This document shows positions 17,996 through 26,118 of a stretch of DNA of 64,000 bases, piece by piece. The stretch covers positions 434,001 to 498,000 of the forward strand of contig NZ_KQ758617.1 of assembly GCF_001457035.1 (NCBI RefSeq). The letters run 5' to 3'. The first letter of the stretch is position 1. Every line of letters starts with the position of its first letter. The notes beneath the pieces are model-generated. The model saw only the letters and a program-made list of their open reading frames with translations, was not told the origin of the DNA and ran no database searches. A program made the translations under genes and the position numbers. Source of the stretch: Fictibacillus enclensis. Lineage in GTDB: Bacteria > Bacillota > Bacilli > Bacillales > Fictibacillaceae.

Positions 17996-18163
17996 TGGCT
18001 TTTCCGCCTTTCTTTTTAAAACGTCTATTTAATATTATAAAATATTTTTACATAAAATGCATGTTCGCCCGCATGACAATCCTTTATCTGTCAAAAAACT
18101 AATTGCTTGTGATATAATGAGGGGTGTTGAATAAAGACTGTAAATAGTTAAGGTGGGGATAAA

Positions 18164-19234
18164 ATGTCTCAAATAAATCATTCTGTTCAACAAGGGCGTT
18201 CCAGAAACAAGGAAGCCATCTGGGCTCTTGTTATTTTTTTGATAGTGGCCGCAGCGGGTCTTCTATATGTGAAGTGGTGGCCGTACCTTCAAAAAGCCAT
18301 TAGTTCATCTGCTACACATACCATTGGGCCATCCATATTGGGCGATCAGTCAGCTTCAAGTTCGCCATGGGCATCTGCCTGGGATTATGCGAAGGTTTAT
18401 TTTCTGTCAGTATGGAAAGCCGCCGCACTCGGAATTCTTTTAGGTTCTTTGATACAAGTGCTTCTGCCTTCAAGGTGGCTGCTTAAAGTACTGGGAAAAA
18501 CAACGTTTGGAAGTACGGTTGCTGGAGGACTGGCATCTATTCCGGGCATGATGTGCACGTGCTGTGCTGCCCCGATGGCAGTCGGCATGCGCAAAAAGAA
18601 AGTCTCCATCGGCGCAAGCATAGCGTTCTGGCTGGGCAACCCGACCATCAACCCAGCAACCTTAATTTTTATGACTTTTGTGCTGTCATGGAAATTTACG
18701 GTGCTTCGTCTGGTCTTCGGACTCATCCTTGTATTTGGTGTCAGTTATCTTGCCAACCGATTTGCTAAAGACGCTGAACCCGTGAATTTGGAAGATGTAC
18801 CGGAAAGTGAGACCTTTGAAGAGGAGCAGGGACCATTTTTCACAAGATGGATGAAGAGCCTTGGAGCCATGCTGCTTCATATCGGTCCAGCGTATATTCT
18901 TTCCGTCCTATTGCTTGGTGCTGCCCGAATTTGGCTGTTTCCGCAGCTAAGTGAAACGGCGTCAAACAGCTTGTTTGCGATCATCGGTTTTGCGCTCGCC
19001 GGAATGCTGTTTGTGATTCCGACGGCTGCTGAAATTCCAATCATTCAGACATTCATGCTTGTCGGGTTGGGTGAAGGACCGGCCGCGGCCTTGCTCATTA
19101 CGCTTCCTGCGCTCAGCCTGCCTTCATTGTTGATCGTAGCTCGCTCCTATCCAAAGCGTGTGCTTGGGTTTGTTACAGCTTCAGTAGTGGTTTTGGGAGT
19201 ACTGAGCGGCATTGCAGGTATGCTTTTCCTTTAA
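18164..19234 (+). CDS. Permease of the UPF0718/YraQ (ArsP-like) family
   Basis: A 356-residue integral membrane protein with about 8 helices in two halves. It shows the PF03773-type motifs LASIPGMMCTCCAAPMAVGMRKK with a Cys cluster (MCTCC), WLGNPTINPATLIF, and a second half with FVIPTAAEIPIIQTFMLVGLGEGPAAALLITLPALSLPS. Relatives include ArsP, a trivalent organoarsenical exporter, but most YraQ-like permeases have no known substrate. The Cys cluster may bind a thiophilic ligand. The start ATG follows GGTGGGGATAAA. No arsenic regulator or ars gene is nearby, so I do not assign a substrate. The ABC-F leader promoter lies downstream. Confidence 0.85.
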   Translation: MSQINHSVQQGRSRNKEAIWALVIFLIVAAAGLLYVKWWPYLQKAISSSATHTIGPSILGDQSASSSPWASAWDYAKVYFLSVWKAAALGILLGSLIQVLLPSRWLLKVLGKTTFGSTVAGGLASIPGMMCTCCAAPMAVGMRKKKVSIGASIAFWLGNPTINPATLIFMTFVLSWKFTVLRLVFGLILVFGVSYLANRFAKDAEPVNLEDVPESETFEEEQGPFFTRWMKSLGAMLLHIGPAYILSVLLLGAARIWLFPQLSETASNSLFAIIGFALAGMLFVIPTAAEIPIIQTFMLVGLGEGPAAALLITLPALSLPSLLIVARSYPKRVLGFVTASVVVLGVLSGIAGMLFL

Positions 19235-19353
19235 GGTTTTTTTGTCACCTCTTTTGCTCTTGCAAGTAGTTGATTTCCGTTCCAACCTTTGAATTCTAAC
19301 GATAAAAGGCCATCGCTGAATAAGTGGTGGTTTTTTAATATCCGAAAAGCCCA

Positions 19354-19383
19354 TTCACTTTTTTCTGGAAACTGTGATATACT
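19354..19383 (+). promoter_or_regulatory. Sigma-A type promoter of the ABC-F leader
   Basis: TTCACT (19354-19359), an 18-base spacer and TATACT (19378-19383) with an upstream TG make a good extended -10 promoter. Transcription would start near 19390, placing the AGAAGGAGG ribosome site almost at the 5' end of the RNA. Confidence 0.65.
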
Positions 19384-19411
19384 AACAGCAACAAAAAGAA
19401 GGAGGTATCCA

Positions 19412-19564
19412 ATTAGACACGATGTGGAACTAATCCCTTTGTCGATCATGAAATTTGATTGCATGGCAAAAGAGCTCTGCGGCTGCGGAGCGGGATGGGA
19501 TACGTCTGTCTATGGATATACTCGGGATTCGGTTTGTCCGTTTGTGTTACGAAGCGGGAGGTAG
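19412..19564 (+). CDS. Possible leader peptide with ATT start
   Basis: AAGGAGG at 19399-19405 is followed 6 bases later by ATT (19412), which opens a 50-codon frame ending at TAG 19562-19564. The first ATG in the same frame is 36 bases further on, too far from the ribosome site. The peptide is Cys-rich in the middle (CMAKELCGCGAGWD). The frame lies wholly between the promoter (19378) and a terminator (19602) ahead of an ABC-F gene, an arrangement seen for antibiotic-responsive attenuators. ATT is a rare start (infC is the classic case), so the frame could instead be non-coding leader RNA. Confidence 0.4.
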   Translation: MRHDVELIPLSIMKFDCMAKELCGCGAGWDTSVYGYTRDSVCPFVLRSGR

Positions 19565-19601
19565 TCCGTTGTATTTCTTGTATCTTTTTTCGCTTGGCTG
19601 A

Positions 19602-19627
19602 GACCGCAGAAGCTTCTGCGGTCTTTT
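19602..19627 (+). terminator. Leader terminator (attenuator) before ABC-F gene
   Basis: GACCGCAGAAG (19602-19612) and CTTCTGCGGTC (19613-19623) are a perfect 22-base palindrome followed by TTTTGTGT. It lies 62 bases before the ABC-F start and after its own promoter, so it must be read through for expression. An upstream CTCTGCGGCTGCGGAG (19473-19488) has two CTGCGG copies able to pair with the CCGCAG arm and could serve as antiterminator. Confidence 0.75.
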
Positions 19628-19688
19628 GTGTATTCAAATTTCATATGTCCACTTAAGCCTGTAAATGATGATACAAAGCGGTGATCGT

Positions 19689-21416
19689 ATGGAACTCATT
19701 AAATGTTATGAAGTACAAAAGGAATTCGGTGAGCAGAAAGTGCTCAGCAATGTAACGATGGAGATTGGCCAACACGAAAAAATAGGGCTCGTCGGGGCAA
19801 ATGGTGCGGGAAAGACCACGCTCGCGAATATTATTTTCGGATCCATGCAGCAGGATGGGGGCACGGTAACAAGGTTTAAAAATTCGCTGAAGGTCGGCTA
19901 CCTTAAGCAATCCACCTCTTATACAGCAAATACGCTGACAGACATGGCCAATGAACAGAAGGATTTTCTTCAGAACACAAGCCGCCTCGGACTCCAAAAA
20001 GTGAATGAATGGAATGAAGAAAGGTATGAGGGTTTAAGTGGCGGAGAGAAGACCAAGATGGCCATCGCTCATATTTGGTCCGATAATCCGGATATTTTGA
20101 TTCTTGATGAGCCGACCAACCATCTTGATTTTCAAGGAGTGGAATGGCTGATCAAGGAGCTGAAATCGTTTCAGGGAGCCGTGCTGATTATATCCCATGA
20201 CCGGTACTTCCTGGATCAAACCGTGGAGCGGATCGTTGAATTAATGGATGGCCAGTCTCATGATTTCATCGGGAATTATACCGAATATCGCAAAGAAAAG
20301 GAACGACGGTATCAGGCACAGCTCCATGATTACGAAAATCAGAAAAAATATGAGCAAAAAATTCAGGAAGAGATCAGCCGTCTGAACAACTGGTCCTCCA
20401 AAGCCCACAAGGAAGCCGGTAAAACCGGAAAGATGGCGGATATGCGCGGGACAAAGGAATTTTACCGAAGCAAAGCGAAGAGCATGGATAAACATATCAA
20501 ATCCAGAATTAAACGGCTGGAAAATTTGGAGCTTGAAGGTGTCGAGCGTCCAAAAGAGGAAGCGAAGATCCAATTTGGGTGGGAAGATCCCGAAAAGCGG
20601 GGGAAACGTTTGGCGGCGGCATCCGACATCTCAAAATCCTTTGGAGAGAGGCTCCTGTTCCAAAACAGCTCTTTCTATATTCAACGCGGGGAACGGATTG
20701 GCTTAACAGGGCCGAACGGATGCGGAAAAACAACGTTCCTTAACATGCTGACAGGAAAGGAAACTTCAGATTCGGGCGACCTTTGGATCAGTCCCACAGC
20801 GAAAATCGCGTATCTGACCCAAGACGTGACGGATCTTAAACCTGAAAAGACAGTGCTTTCCCTCATACAGGATCTCTTTGAAATTCGGTCAGAGGCAGCG
20901 AAAGCGAGAACACTTCTGGCCAATATGGGATTTCATGAAAATATGCTGAAACAGCCCATCAAGACGCTAAGCCTTGGTGAACGAATGCGTGTGAAGCTCG
21001 CGCTGCTGATCCTGCAGCAGCATGATCTGCTAATTCTTGATGAGCCCACCAATCATCTGGACCTGGCGAGCAGGGAGCAATTGGAGGAAGCACTGCTTTC
21101 ATTCAGCGGCACTTTGCTGGTTGTGTCACATGACCGCTTTTTCCTCGAAAAAACATGTGAGAAGCTGTTGGTTTTCCGTGACCAAACCATTGTCAAAACG
21201 GAAGAAGGATTTAAGGAATATATTGAGGGGAAGCGTCAAAGCCCTCGTATTAAAAAGGAAACAAACGATGAAAAAGAGGAAAGGAAAATGGTCATTGAGA
21301 CTCGGATCACAGCCATATTGGGGGAACTCAGTGTGCTAGTGCCCGGTCAAAAGGAATATGTGCAATTGGATGAGGAATTTAAAGAATTGATGGCTGAAAA
21401 AAGAAAGCTTCAATAA
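19689..21416 (+). CDS. ABC-F family ribosome-protection type ATPase
   Basis: About 575 residues with two soluble ABC domains and no membrane segment. Domain 1 has Walker A GANGAGKTT, signature LSGGEKTKM and Walker B LILDEPTNHLD. A long charged interdomain linker with coiled-coil character follows (about residues 190-300, including NNWSSKAHKEAGKTGKMADM). Domain 2 has GPNGCGKTT, LSLGERMRV and LILDEPTNHLD. The layout and the NNWSSKAH linker resemble VmlR/Vga-type antibiotic-resistance ABC-F proteins, which bind the ribosomal E site and dislodge lincosamides, pleuromutilins or streptogramin A. ATG 19689 follows a weak GGTGAT site; ATG 19665 has none. Expression is probably controlled by the attenuator at 19602. 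Resistance function and spectrum are inference. Confidence 0.88.
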   Translation: MELIKCYEVQKEFGEQKVLSNVTMEIGQHEKIGLVGANGAGKTTLANIIFGSMQQDGGTVTRFKNSLKVGYLKQSTSYTANTLTDMANEQKDFLQNTSRLGLQKVNEWNEERYEGLSGGEKTKMAIAHIWSDNPDILILDEPTNHLDFQGVEWLIKELKSFQGAVLIISHDRYFLDQTVERIVELMDGQSHDFIGNYTEYRKEKERRYQAQLHDYENQKKYEQKIQEEISRLNNWSSKAHKEAGKTGKMADMRGTKEFYRSKAKSMDKHIKSRIKRLENLELEGVERPKEEAKIQFGWEDPEKRGKRLAAASDISKSFGERLLFQNSSFYIQRGERIGLTGPNGCGKTTFLNMLTGKETSDSGDLWISPTAKIAYLTQDVTDLKPEKTVLSLIQDLFEIRSEAAKARTLLANMGFHENMLKQPIKTLSLGERMRVKLALLILQQHDLLILDEPTNHLDLASREQLEEALLSFSGTLLVVSHDRFFLEKTCEKLLVFRDQTIVKTEEGFKEYIEGKRQSPRIKKETNDEKEERKMVIETRITAILGELSVLVPGQKEYVQLDEEFKELMAEKRKLQ

Positions 21417-21444
21417 GCCTGGGCGCCTGCCCGGGCTTTTTTTA
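21417..21444 (+). terminator. Terminator after ABC-F gene
   Basis: GCCTGGGC and GCCCGGGC form a GC-rich stem (one T-G pair) with a 4-base loop, followed by seven T residues. It overlaps the 3' edge of the convergent lipoprotein gene. Confidence 0.8.
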
Positions 21445-21933
21445 ATCGAACGGCAACGGCTTCTTTAAAAAGGTCAAATGATCCGATACAGTAATCACTT
21501 CATCGTGATATTCTGAATCCTTTGTTTGCCAGGAGATGTAAAACTCCGTGTTGTGGAACCACTGTTTGATTTCCTTGTTGGAGGTGCTTTTTGTATATAG
21601 CAGTACGTTGGCCTCATAGATATCTTGATCGTTTACGTTCTTCCAATAAGATCCGGTCACGTAGTTTTTTCTGGGGATGCTCCTCCGGATGATAAAAGGA
21701 TTTATGTCAAGGTCTTTGATTAAATCTCGGTTCACAATTTTGATTTTCAAGATGAGCCTTCTGTAATCTTTAGCTTTGTACTTAAGACCTGCTTCTATAA
21801 CTTCCTTTTCGGATAAAGGGCGAACCTCAAATGTTGGCATTGAAAAGGGTTTAATCAGCTTGGGAACTTCACAAGAAGTTAAAAGGGTGCTTAACAGAGC
21901 AAGCAGTACGATTATTTTCAACCATCTCTTCAT
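21442..21933 (-). CDS. Putative lipoprotein of unknown function
   Basis: A 163-residue protein with a lipoprotein signal peptide: basic MKRWLK, hydrophobic IIVLLALLSTLL, then the lipobox LTSC with the lipidated Cys near residue 20. The mature part is hydrophilic and Lys-rich with no motif I recognise. It would be anchored to the outer face of the cytoplasmic membrane. It is convergent with the ABC-F gene and shares the terminator zone at 21417. The region upstream (21934-22120) is AT-rich and holds promoters for this gene and the recombinase gene on the other strand. Confidence 0.75.
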   Translation of the reverse strand: MKRWLKIIVLLALLSTLLTSCEVPKLIKPFSMPTFEVRPLSEKEVIEAGLKYKAKDYRRLILKIKIVNRDLIKDLDINPFIIRRSIPRKNYVTGSYWKNVNDQDIYEANVLLYTKSTSNKEIKQWFHNTEFYISWQTKDSEYHDEVITVSDHLTFLKKPLPFD

Positions 21934-22062
21934 ACAAACTCTCCCTTTTCAGTGGAAATTAGTTTCTAATTATTCTATTGTCTAAAATCGTGCTTATGAC
22001 AGAGAATACCAATGAAAAAAAGAAAATGTTATGAAAATGTGACAGATAATGCAAGTTATTTA

Positions 22063-22102
22063 ATGTTACATAATCATATGTTAAAATGATATTAAGTAAC
22101 AT
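22063..22102. promoter_or_regulatory. Inverted repeat before recombinase gene (operator candidate)
   Basis: ATGTTACATAAT (22063-22074) and ATTAAGTAACAT (22091-22102) are 12-base inverted arms with one mismatch flanking a 16-base AT-rich centre. They lie 19 bases before the recombinase start, where the promoter is expected. The right arm ATTAAGTAAC recurs at 24621-24630 just before the PadR gene. Confidence 0.5.
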
Positions 22103-22120
22103 AAAATAAGGTGATGACTA

Positions 22121-22672
22121 ATGGAATATGTAGAAGCGTTACGGGATGTTAAACAGATCAACATGATGAAAAGGTATTTGAAGAAGCATTCGGAGAGGGA
22201 TTATGTTCTGTTCGTCTTTGGCATCAATACCGGCCTTAAGATTACCGAGATGCTGGAAATCAAGGTAAAAGAGGTAATGGAGGAAGGCAAGATGCTCGAC
22301 TTCTTCCGGCTACCAGGCAGCAAAGCAGAAATTTATCTCAACCAAAAAGTGAAGAACGCGCTGCTCCACTATATTGAAGCCAGTGACCTTTCGGGAGACA
22401 GCTTCCTTTTCTCGTCAAGAAAAACAAAGCTTCCGATTACCCGCCAGCAAGCATACCGGGTCATTCATCAGGCCGCTGAAGCTGTGGGAGTCAAGGGGAA
22501 GATCGGAACCAACTCGATGAGAAAGACCTTCGGCTACCACGCGTACCGACGGGGAGTAGCGATATCCTTGCTGCAAAAGCATTTTCACCATGCAACTCCC
22601 TCGGAAACGCGTAAATACCTTGGCATCCAAAAAGATGAAAACATCCGTACCACAATTGATGTCAATCTGTAG
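22121..22672 (+). CDS. Stand-alone tyrosine recombinase-like catalytic domain, substituted active site
   Basis: A 183-residue protein comprising only the catalytic domain of phage-integrase family recombinases; the N-terminal core-binding domain is absent. Expected landmarks are recognisable but altered. Box I normally reads TGLRI and here reads NTGLKITEML, replacing the first catalytic Arg with Lys. The HxxR motif reads TNSMRKTFG, with Asn for His and the Arg kept. The late HH in FHHATPSETRKYLGI and the presumptive nucleophile Tyr in RKYLGI are present. Short integrase-domain proteins are common in Bacillus, usually with Arg and His intact. It may be catalytically weak or act as a DNA-binding protein. 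It lies 44 bases before khtT on the same strand and may share its transcript. Confidence 0.8.
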   Translation: MEYVEALRDVKQINMMKRYLKKHSERDYVLFVFGINTGLKITEMLEIKVKEVMEEGKMLDFFRLPGSKAEIYLNQKVKNALLHYIEASDLSGDSFLFSSRKTKLPITRQQAYRVIHQAAEAVGVKGKIGTNSMRKTFGYHAYRRGVAISLLQKHFHHATPSETRKYLGIQKDENIRTTIDVNL

Positions 22673-22716
22673 TGTATTGCCTTAACTGTGTTACACCATT
22701 ACAAGGAGGAATGAAA

Positions 22717-23202
22717 TTGGATATTCGAGAGGGCGAGTTACCGGGTATTGGACGGAAATTTGAGATTATTACTAAAGCGGGAGAAAAAATTGTGGTTGTT
22801 ATTCATGATGACGGGCGGCGTGAGCTGTACCATTTTGACTCCGATCATGAAGAAAGCATCTCAAGTGTGACTTTTAATGATTCGGAGGCACGGCAGATTG
22901 CTTCCATCATTGGTGGTATGGTCTACAAGCCACAGGCAATCGAAAGCATGGAAATGGCGCTTGAAGGCCTGGTCATTGAGTGGTATAAGGTTGAAGCTCA
23001 AGCGTCGGCTATCGGTGCAACGATCGGCGGAATCGATATTCGCAACAAGTATAATGTTACCGTCATTGCGATGTTAAAGAAGAACATGAAAAAGCTGTTC
23101 AACCCTGGCCCGGAAACCTTTATTGAGGCAGGGGACATGCTGGTTCTGTCCGGAGAAAGGCATGATTTGAAAAAGCTGATCAGTGATCGATTATCTACTT
23201 AA
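22717..23202 (+). CDS. khtT: K+/H+ antiporter regulatory subunit KhtT (TrkA-C/RCK_C domain)
   Basis: About 161 residues. The N-terminal domain starts DIREGELPGIGRKFEI as in B. subtilis KhtT (YhaT) and includes VVVIHDDGRRELYHF. The C-terminal RCK_C (TrkA-C) domain, with GLVIEWYKVEAQASAIGATIGGIDI and FIEAGDMLVLSGE, binds regulatory nucleotide; in B. subtilis this includes c-di-AMP. It is the soluble regulator of the KhtU antiporter. I chose the TTG at 22717 because AAGGAGG (22703-22709) is 7 bases upstream; the ATG at 22711 is only 1 base from it. khtU follows after 13 bases. The third B. subtilis gene of the operon, khtS, is not here; a recombinase-like gene occupies that place. Confidence 0.92.
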   Translation: MDIREGELPGIGRKFEIITKAGEKIVVVIHDDGRRELYHFDSDHEESISSVTFNDSEARQIASIIGGMVYKPQAIESMEMALEGLVIEWYKVEAQASAIGATIGGIDIRNKYNVTVIAMLKKNMKKLFNPGPETFIEAGDMLVLSGERHDLKKLISDRLST

Positions 23203-23215
23203 GGGGTGATAACTA

Positions 23216-24442
23216 TTGGATCATTTAGTATTTGAAGTCGGAACGGCTCTGTTATTGGTAGCATTTGCGGCCATCATTGCAGGCAAGCTCAAGTTTTCCA
23301 TCATCCCGTTTCTGATTATCATCGGAATGCTTGTCGGACCGCATGCGCCGCATATTGGTGTGATTAGCCTGAAATTTATCGAAAGTGAAGAGATCATTGC
23401 GTTTCTTGGCAGGATCGGCGTATTGTTCCTGTTATTCTACCTGGGCCTTGAATTTTCAGTGAAAAAGCTCGTGAAGTCCGGAAGATCCATTGTGGTCGGA
23501 GGAACCATCTATATTGCGATTAATTTCACGATGGGTGTATTGTATGGAATGGTTATGGGCTTCCCGCTGCTGGAAGTTTTGATCGTTGCAGGGATTATCA
23601 CGATTTCTTCGAGTGCAATTGTTGCAAAGGTTCTTGTTGATCTCCGCCGGACGGGTAACAAGGAAACCGAATTGATCCTGGGAATTATCATGTTCGAAGA
23701 TATCTTCCTCGCCGTCTATCTGTCCGTTGTATCCGGGCTCGTATTGGGTGACTCCACCTCGCTCGGTGGCTCTGTTATCTCCATTTTAACTGCACTTGGT
23801 TACATGCTCTTATTTTTCATCGTCGCCAGAAAAGCGACGCCGCTGCTCAATAAATTATTAAACATTTCCTCTAATGAAATCTTTATCATTGTTGTGTTTG
23901 CCGTATTGTTCTTTGTTGCTGGTTTTTCAGAAACCATTCATGTCGCAGAAGCCATTGGTGCATTGCTCCTGGGTCTGGTCTTTTCAGAGACCGAGCATAG
24001 CGACCGCATCGAACACCTTGTTGTTCCATTTAGGGATTTCTTTGGAGCCATCTTTTTCTTCAGTTTTGGACTGAGTATTGATCCGTTCGCCCTTGGAGGA
24101 GCGGTGTGGCTCGCGTTGGGTGCAGTTTTCATTACCATCCTTGGTAACTTTATCGCAGGAATGATTGCCGGAAGGAGAGCCGGTCTTTCGCATAAAGCGT
24201 CAGCGAACATTGGATTGACCATCGTTTCACGAGGCGAATTTTCCATTATTATGGCCAACCTGGGTATCGCTGGAGGCCTCATGCCAATGTTGAAACCATT
24301 CTCCGCGCTGTATGTCCTGATCCTTGCAATTCTTGGTCCGCTCATGACAAAGGAATCGAAAAAAATCTACCTCTTTTGCGATAAAATCTTTAAATGGAGT
24401 AACAAACAAGAGAAAAAGAAAGCAGAACCATCCTCTTCTTAA
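23216..24442 (+). CDS. khtU: K+/H+ antiporter KhtU (CPA2 family)
   Basis: A 408-residue integral membrane protein with about 12-13 helices of the CPA2 monovalent cation:proton antiporter family. It contains FLIIIGMLVGPHAP, LFLLFYLGLEFS, ITISSSAIVAKVL, GIIMFEDIFLAVYLSV with the acidic ED pair of helix 5, and AEAIGALLLGLVFSETEH. It lacks the C-terminal TrkA-N/RCK extension of KefC, consistent with using the separate subunit KhtT. It expels K+ (and NH4+) in exchange for protons at alkaline pH or high K+. The TTG at 23216 follows AAGGGGTGATAACTA. The Lys-rich tail (NKQEKKKAEPSSS) ends just before a strong terminator. Confidence 0.92.
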   Translation: MDHLVFEVGTALLLVAFAAIIAGKLKFSIIPFLIIIGMLVGPHAPHIGVISLKFIESEEIIAFLGRIGVLFLLFYLGLEFSVKKLVKSGRSIVVGGTIYIAINFTMGVLYGMVMGFPLLEVLIVAGIITISSSAIVAKVLVDLRRTGNKETELILGIIMFEDIFLAVYLSVVSGLVLGDSTSLGGSVISILTALGYMLLFFIVARKATPLLNKLLNISSNEIFIIVVFAVLFFVAGFSETIHVAEAIGALLLGLVFSETEHSDRIEHLVVPFRDFFGAIFFFSFGLSIDPFALGGAVWLALGAVFITILGNFIAGMIAGRRAGLSHKASANIGLTIVSRGEFSIIMANLGIAGGLMPMLKPFSALYVLILAILGPLMTKESKKIYLFCDKIFKWSNKQEKKKAEPSSS

Positions 24443-24461
24443 GGGAAGGGAGCGAGAAGTG

Positions 24462-24504
24462 AAAAAGAAAGAGGAAAGCCTCCAGGCTTTCCTCTTTCTT
24501 TTTT
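24462..24504 (+). terminator. Terminator after khtTU
   Basis: AAAAAGAAAGAGGAAAGCCT (24462-24481) and its complement starting at 24484 form a 20-bp stem closed by CC, ending in a T-rich run. Confidence 0.9.
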
Positions 24505-24560
24505 GTTTTGTGAAATGGGGGTAGAAAAAATAGGTAAATTCTGTTGTTTTAATAGTCACA

Positions 24561-24608
24561 ATAGTGTATGAAACACAGTATGATATAGTGTACGATATAC
24601 AGTATCGT
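24561..24608. promoter_or_regulatory. Two 24-bp direct repeats, probable PadR operator
   Basis: Units 24561-24584 and 24585-24608 are tandem and largely identical; each begins ATAGTGTA and contains ACAGTAT, giving internal dyad character (ATA.TGTA against TACA.TAT). They lie 41 bases before the padR start, where autoregulation by PadR-type dimers is usual. Confidence 0.6.
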
Positions 24609-24648
24609 TAGTCGTACTACATTAAGTAACAAAGAAATGAGGTGTCCT

Positions 24649-24993
24649 GTGACATTACTTCAATCTTTAACAACAGAACTAAGAAGAGGAACACTTACAC
24701 TGGCCGTTCTTAGTCAGCTCCGGAAACCGCAGTATGGCTATTCTCTCGTACAATCGTTGGAAGCATCAGGAATCAGCATTGATCAGAGCACATTATATCC
24801 ATTGCTTCGCAGACTGGAGAAGCAAGAGCTTGTCACTAGCAGCTGGGACACATCAGAAAGCAGACCGCGCAAGTATTACGTGTTAAGCGAGTATGGAACG
24901 GAGATCCTTCAGCAGCTGAAAGAAGAGTGGAAGAAAACATCAGATGAACTTTCGATATTGTTAAAAGGAGAGGAAGAGGATGAATCTGATTGA
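24649..24993 (+). CDS. PadR family transcriptional regulator
   Basis: About 114 residues, with a winged-helix domain covering nearly the whole protein: RRGTLTLAVLSQLRKPQYGYSLVQSLE, the recognition-helix segment DQSTLYPLLRRLEKQELV, and the wing SESRPRKYYVLSEYG. The short C-terminal helix suits a PadR-s2 type dimer. I chose the GTG at 24649 because AGGTG (24640-24644) precedes it; the ATG at 24637 lies upstream of that site. It overlaps the following HAAS-domain membrane protein gene by 14 bases, the standard PadR plus DUF1700/HAAS pairing, and probably represses this operon through the repeats at 24561-24608. The inducer is unknown. Confidence 0.92.
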   Translation: MTLLQSLTTELRRGTLTLAVLSQLRKPQYGYSLVQSLEASGISIDQSTLYPLLRRLEKQELVTSSWDTSESRPRKYYVLSEYGTEILQQLKEEWKKTSDELSILLKGEEEDESD

Positions 24994-25960
24994 GCTTTAC
25001 ATTCAAGAAGTGACCCGCCGGCTTCCGGAAAAAAGCAGAAAAGATATTGGGTTGGAACTTCAGTCAACCATCGAAGATATGCTTCCTGAAGATTTTACGG
25101 AGGAGGATGTAAAAGAGGTATTGAAAAAGCTCGGAAATCCTGCTGTGCTGGCAAGCGGATACCGTGATCGTCCACAGTACCTCATCGGACCGGAAATCTA
25201 TGATATTTATATTTCGCTGTTAAAAATGGTTCTTCCCATAGCAATAACCATTTCCGTTATGGCATTGGTGGCAGAGAAGGTAATGGGCTATTCGGGCAAC
25301 GAATCGGTCATGCAAGTGATCCTTTCCGTAATCGGAAAAGGGATATGGAATGCCATCTCCACCGGTATGCAAGTGTTTTTCTGGATTACACTGGTCTTTG
25401 CGATCCTTGAACGTACCGGTACAGGTATTGCCCAGTATTCGATGACAACATGGCAGAAAGAATGGAAGCCGGAAGATTTAAAGGATATCCCATATGTCCC
25501 AAAGAAAAAAGCCATCACCAGATGGGAGGTCTCAGGAAGTGTGATCTGGACGGCGATTTGGGGAAGCCTTTATTATTACGCATCAAATTTGGTTGGTGTT
25601 TATAGAAGCGGGGACAACGGGCTCGAACTGACCACTCCAGTCTTTAATGAACACGTTCTTCACTCATATTGGCCGCTGGTGGTCATTGCCATATTGTTGG
25701 AACTCCTTTTGGCGATCTCCAAATTCAGGATAGGAAAATGGACGATGCGATTGGCCTTTTTCAATCTGAGCACCCAGTTCATCGCCTTTGTCATATTAAT
25801 CATCATCTTTACCAATAACCAAATTTTTGCCACAGCGTTCATGGATTTATTGTCCATTGTTTCTGCGGGACAAAAGGAACTGATCGGTGCTGTAATTATC
25901 ATCTTCGGTATATCTGCTGCCATCGATGTATTCAGCGGATTCAGGAAAGCAAGAATTTAA
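24980..25960 (+). CDS. HAAS/DUF1700-type signalling-domain membrane protein
   Basis: A 326-residue protein. The first 70 residues form the HAAS domain seen next to PadR regulators (YIQEVTRRLPEKSRKDIGLELQSTIEDML, then EEDVKEVLKKLGNPAVLASGYRDRPQYLIGP). The rest has about 6 membrane segments. HAAS domains are thought to bind the partner PadR regulator and link it to a membrane component. It starts within the padR gene behind AAAGGAGAGGAAGAGG, so the two are co-translated. The membrane part has no transporter signature I recognise. A terminator follows at 25965. Confidence 0.85.
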   Translation: MNLIELYIQEVTRRLPEKSRKDIGLELQSTIEDMLPEDFTEEDVKEVLKKLGNPAVLASGYRDRPQYLIGPEIYDIYISLLKMVLPIAITISVMALVAEKVMGYSGNESVMQVILSVIGKGIWNAISTGMQVFFWITLVFAILERTGTGIAQYSMTTWQKEWKPEDLKDIPYVPKKKAITRWEVSGSVIWTAIWGSLYYYASNLVGVYRSGDNGLELTTPVFNEHVLHSYWPLVVIAILLELLLAISKFRIGKWTMRLAFFNLSTQFIAFVILIIIFTNNQIFATAFMDLLSIVSAGQKELIGAVIIIFGISAAIDVFSGFRKARI

Positions 25961-25964
25961 AATG

Positions 25965-26004
25965 AAAAAAGTCAGGAGCCTTTCATGAGCTTTCTGACTT
26001 TTTT
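25965..26004 (+). terminator. Terminator after PadR-HAAS operon
   Basis: AAAAAAGTCAG (25965-25975) pairs with CTGACTTTTTT (25994-26004), with a further short internal pairing. Confidence 0.8.
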
Positions 26005-26118
26005 GGTTTACCATGTGATTATAAAAGGCAATCACAGTGGAGATAAGCTTTAGTTTCGTGATTTATTTAAAGGGTATGAATACCATATACATCAAGATGA
26101 CGAAAGGGATTCTGTTTC

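Noticed and set aside
19459-19656. 65-codon plus-strand frame before the ABC-F gene
   Set aside because: It runs through the leader terminator stem, has no ribosome site, and is less well placed than the frame at 19412.
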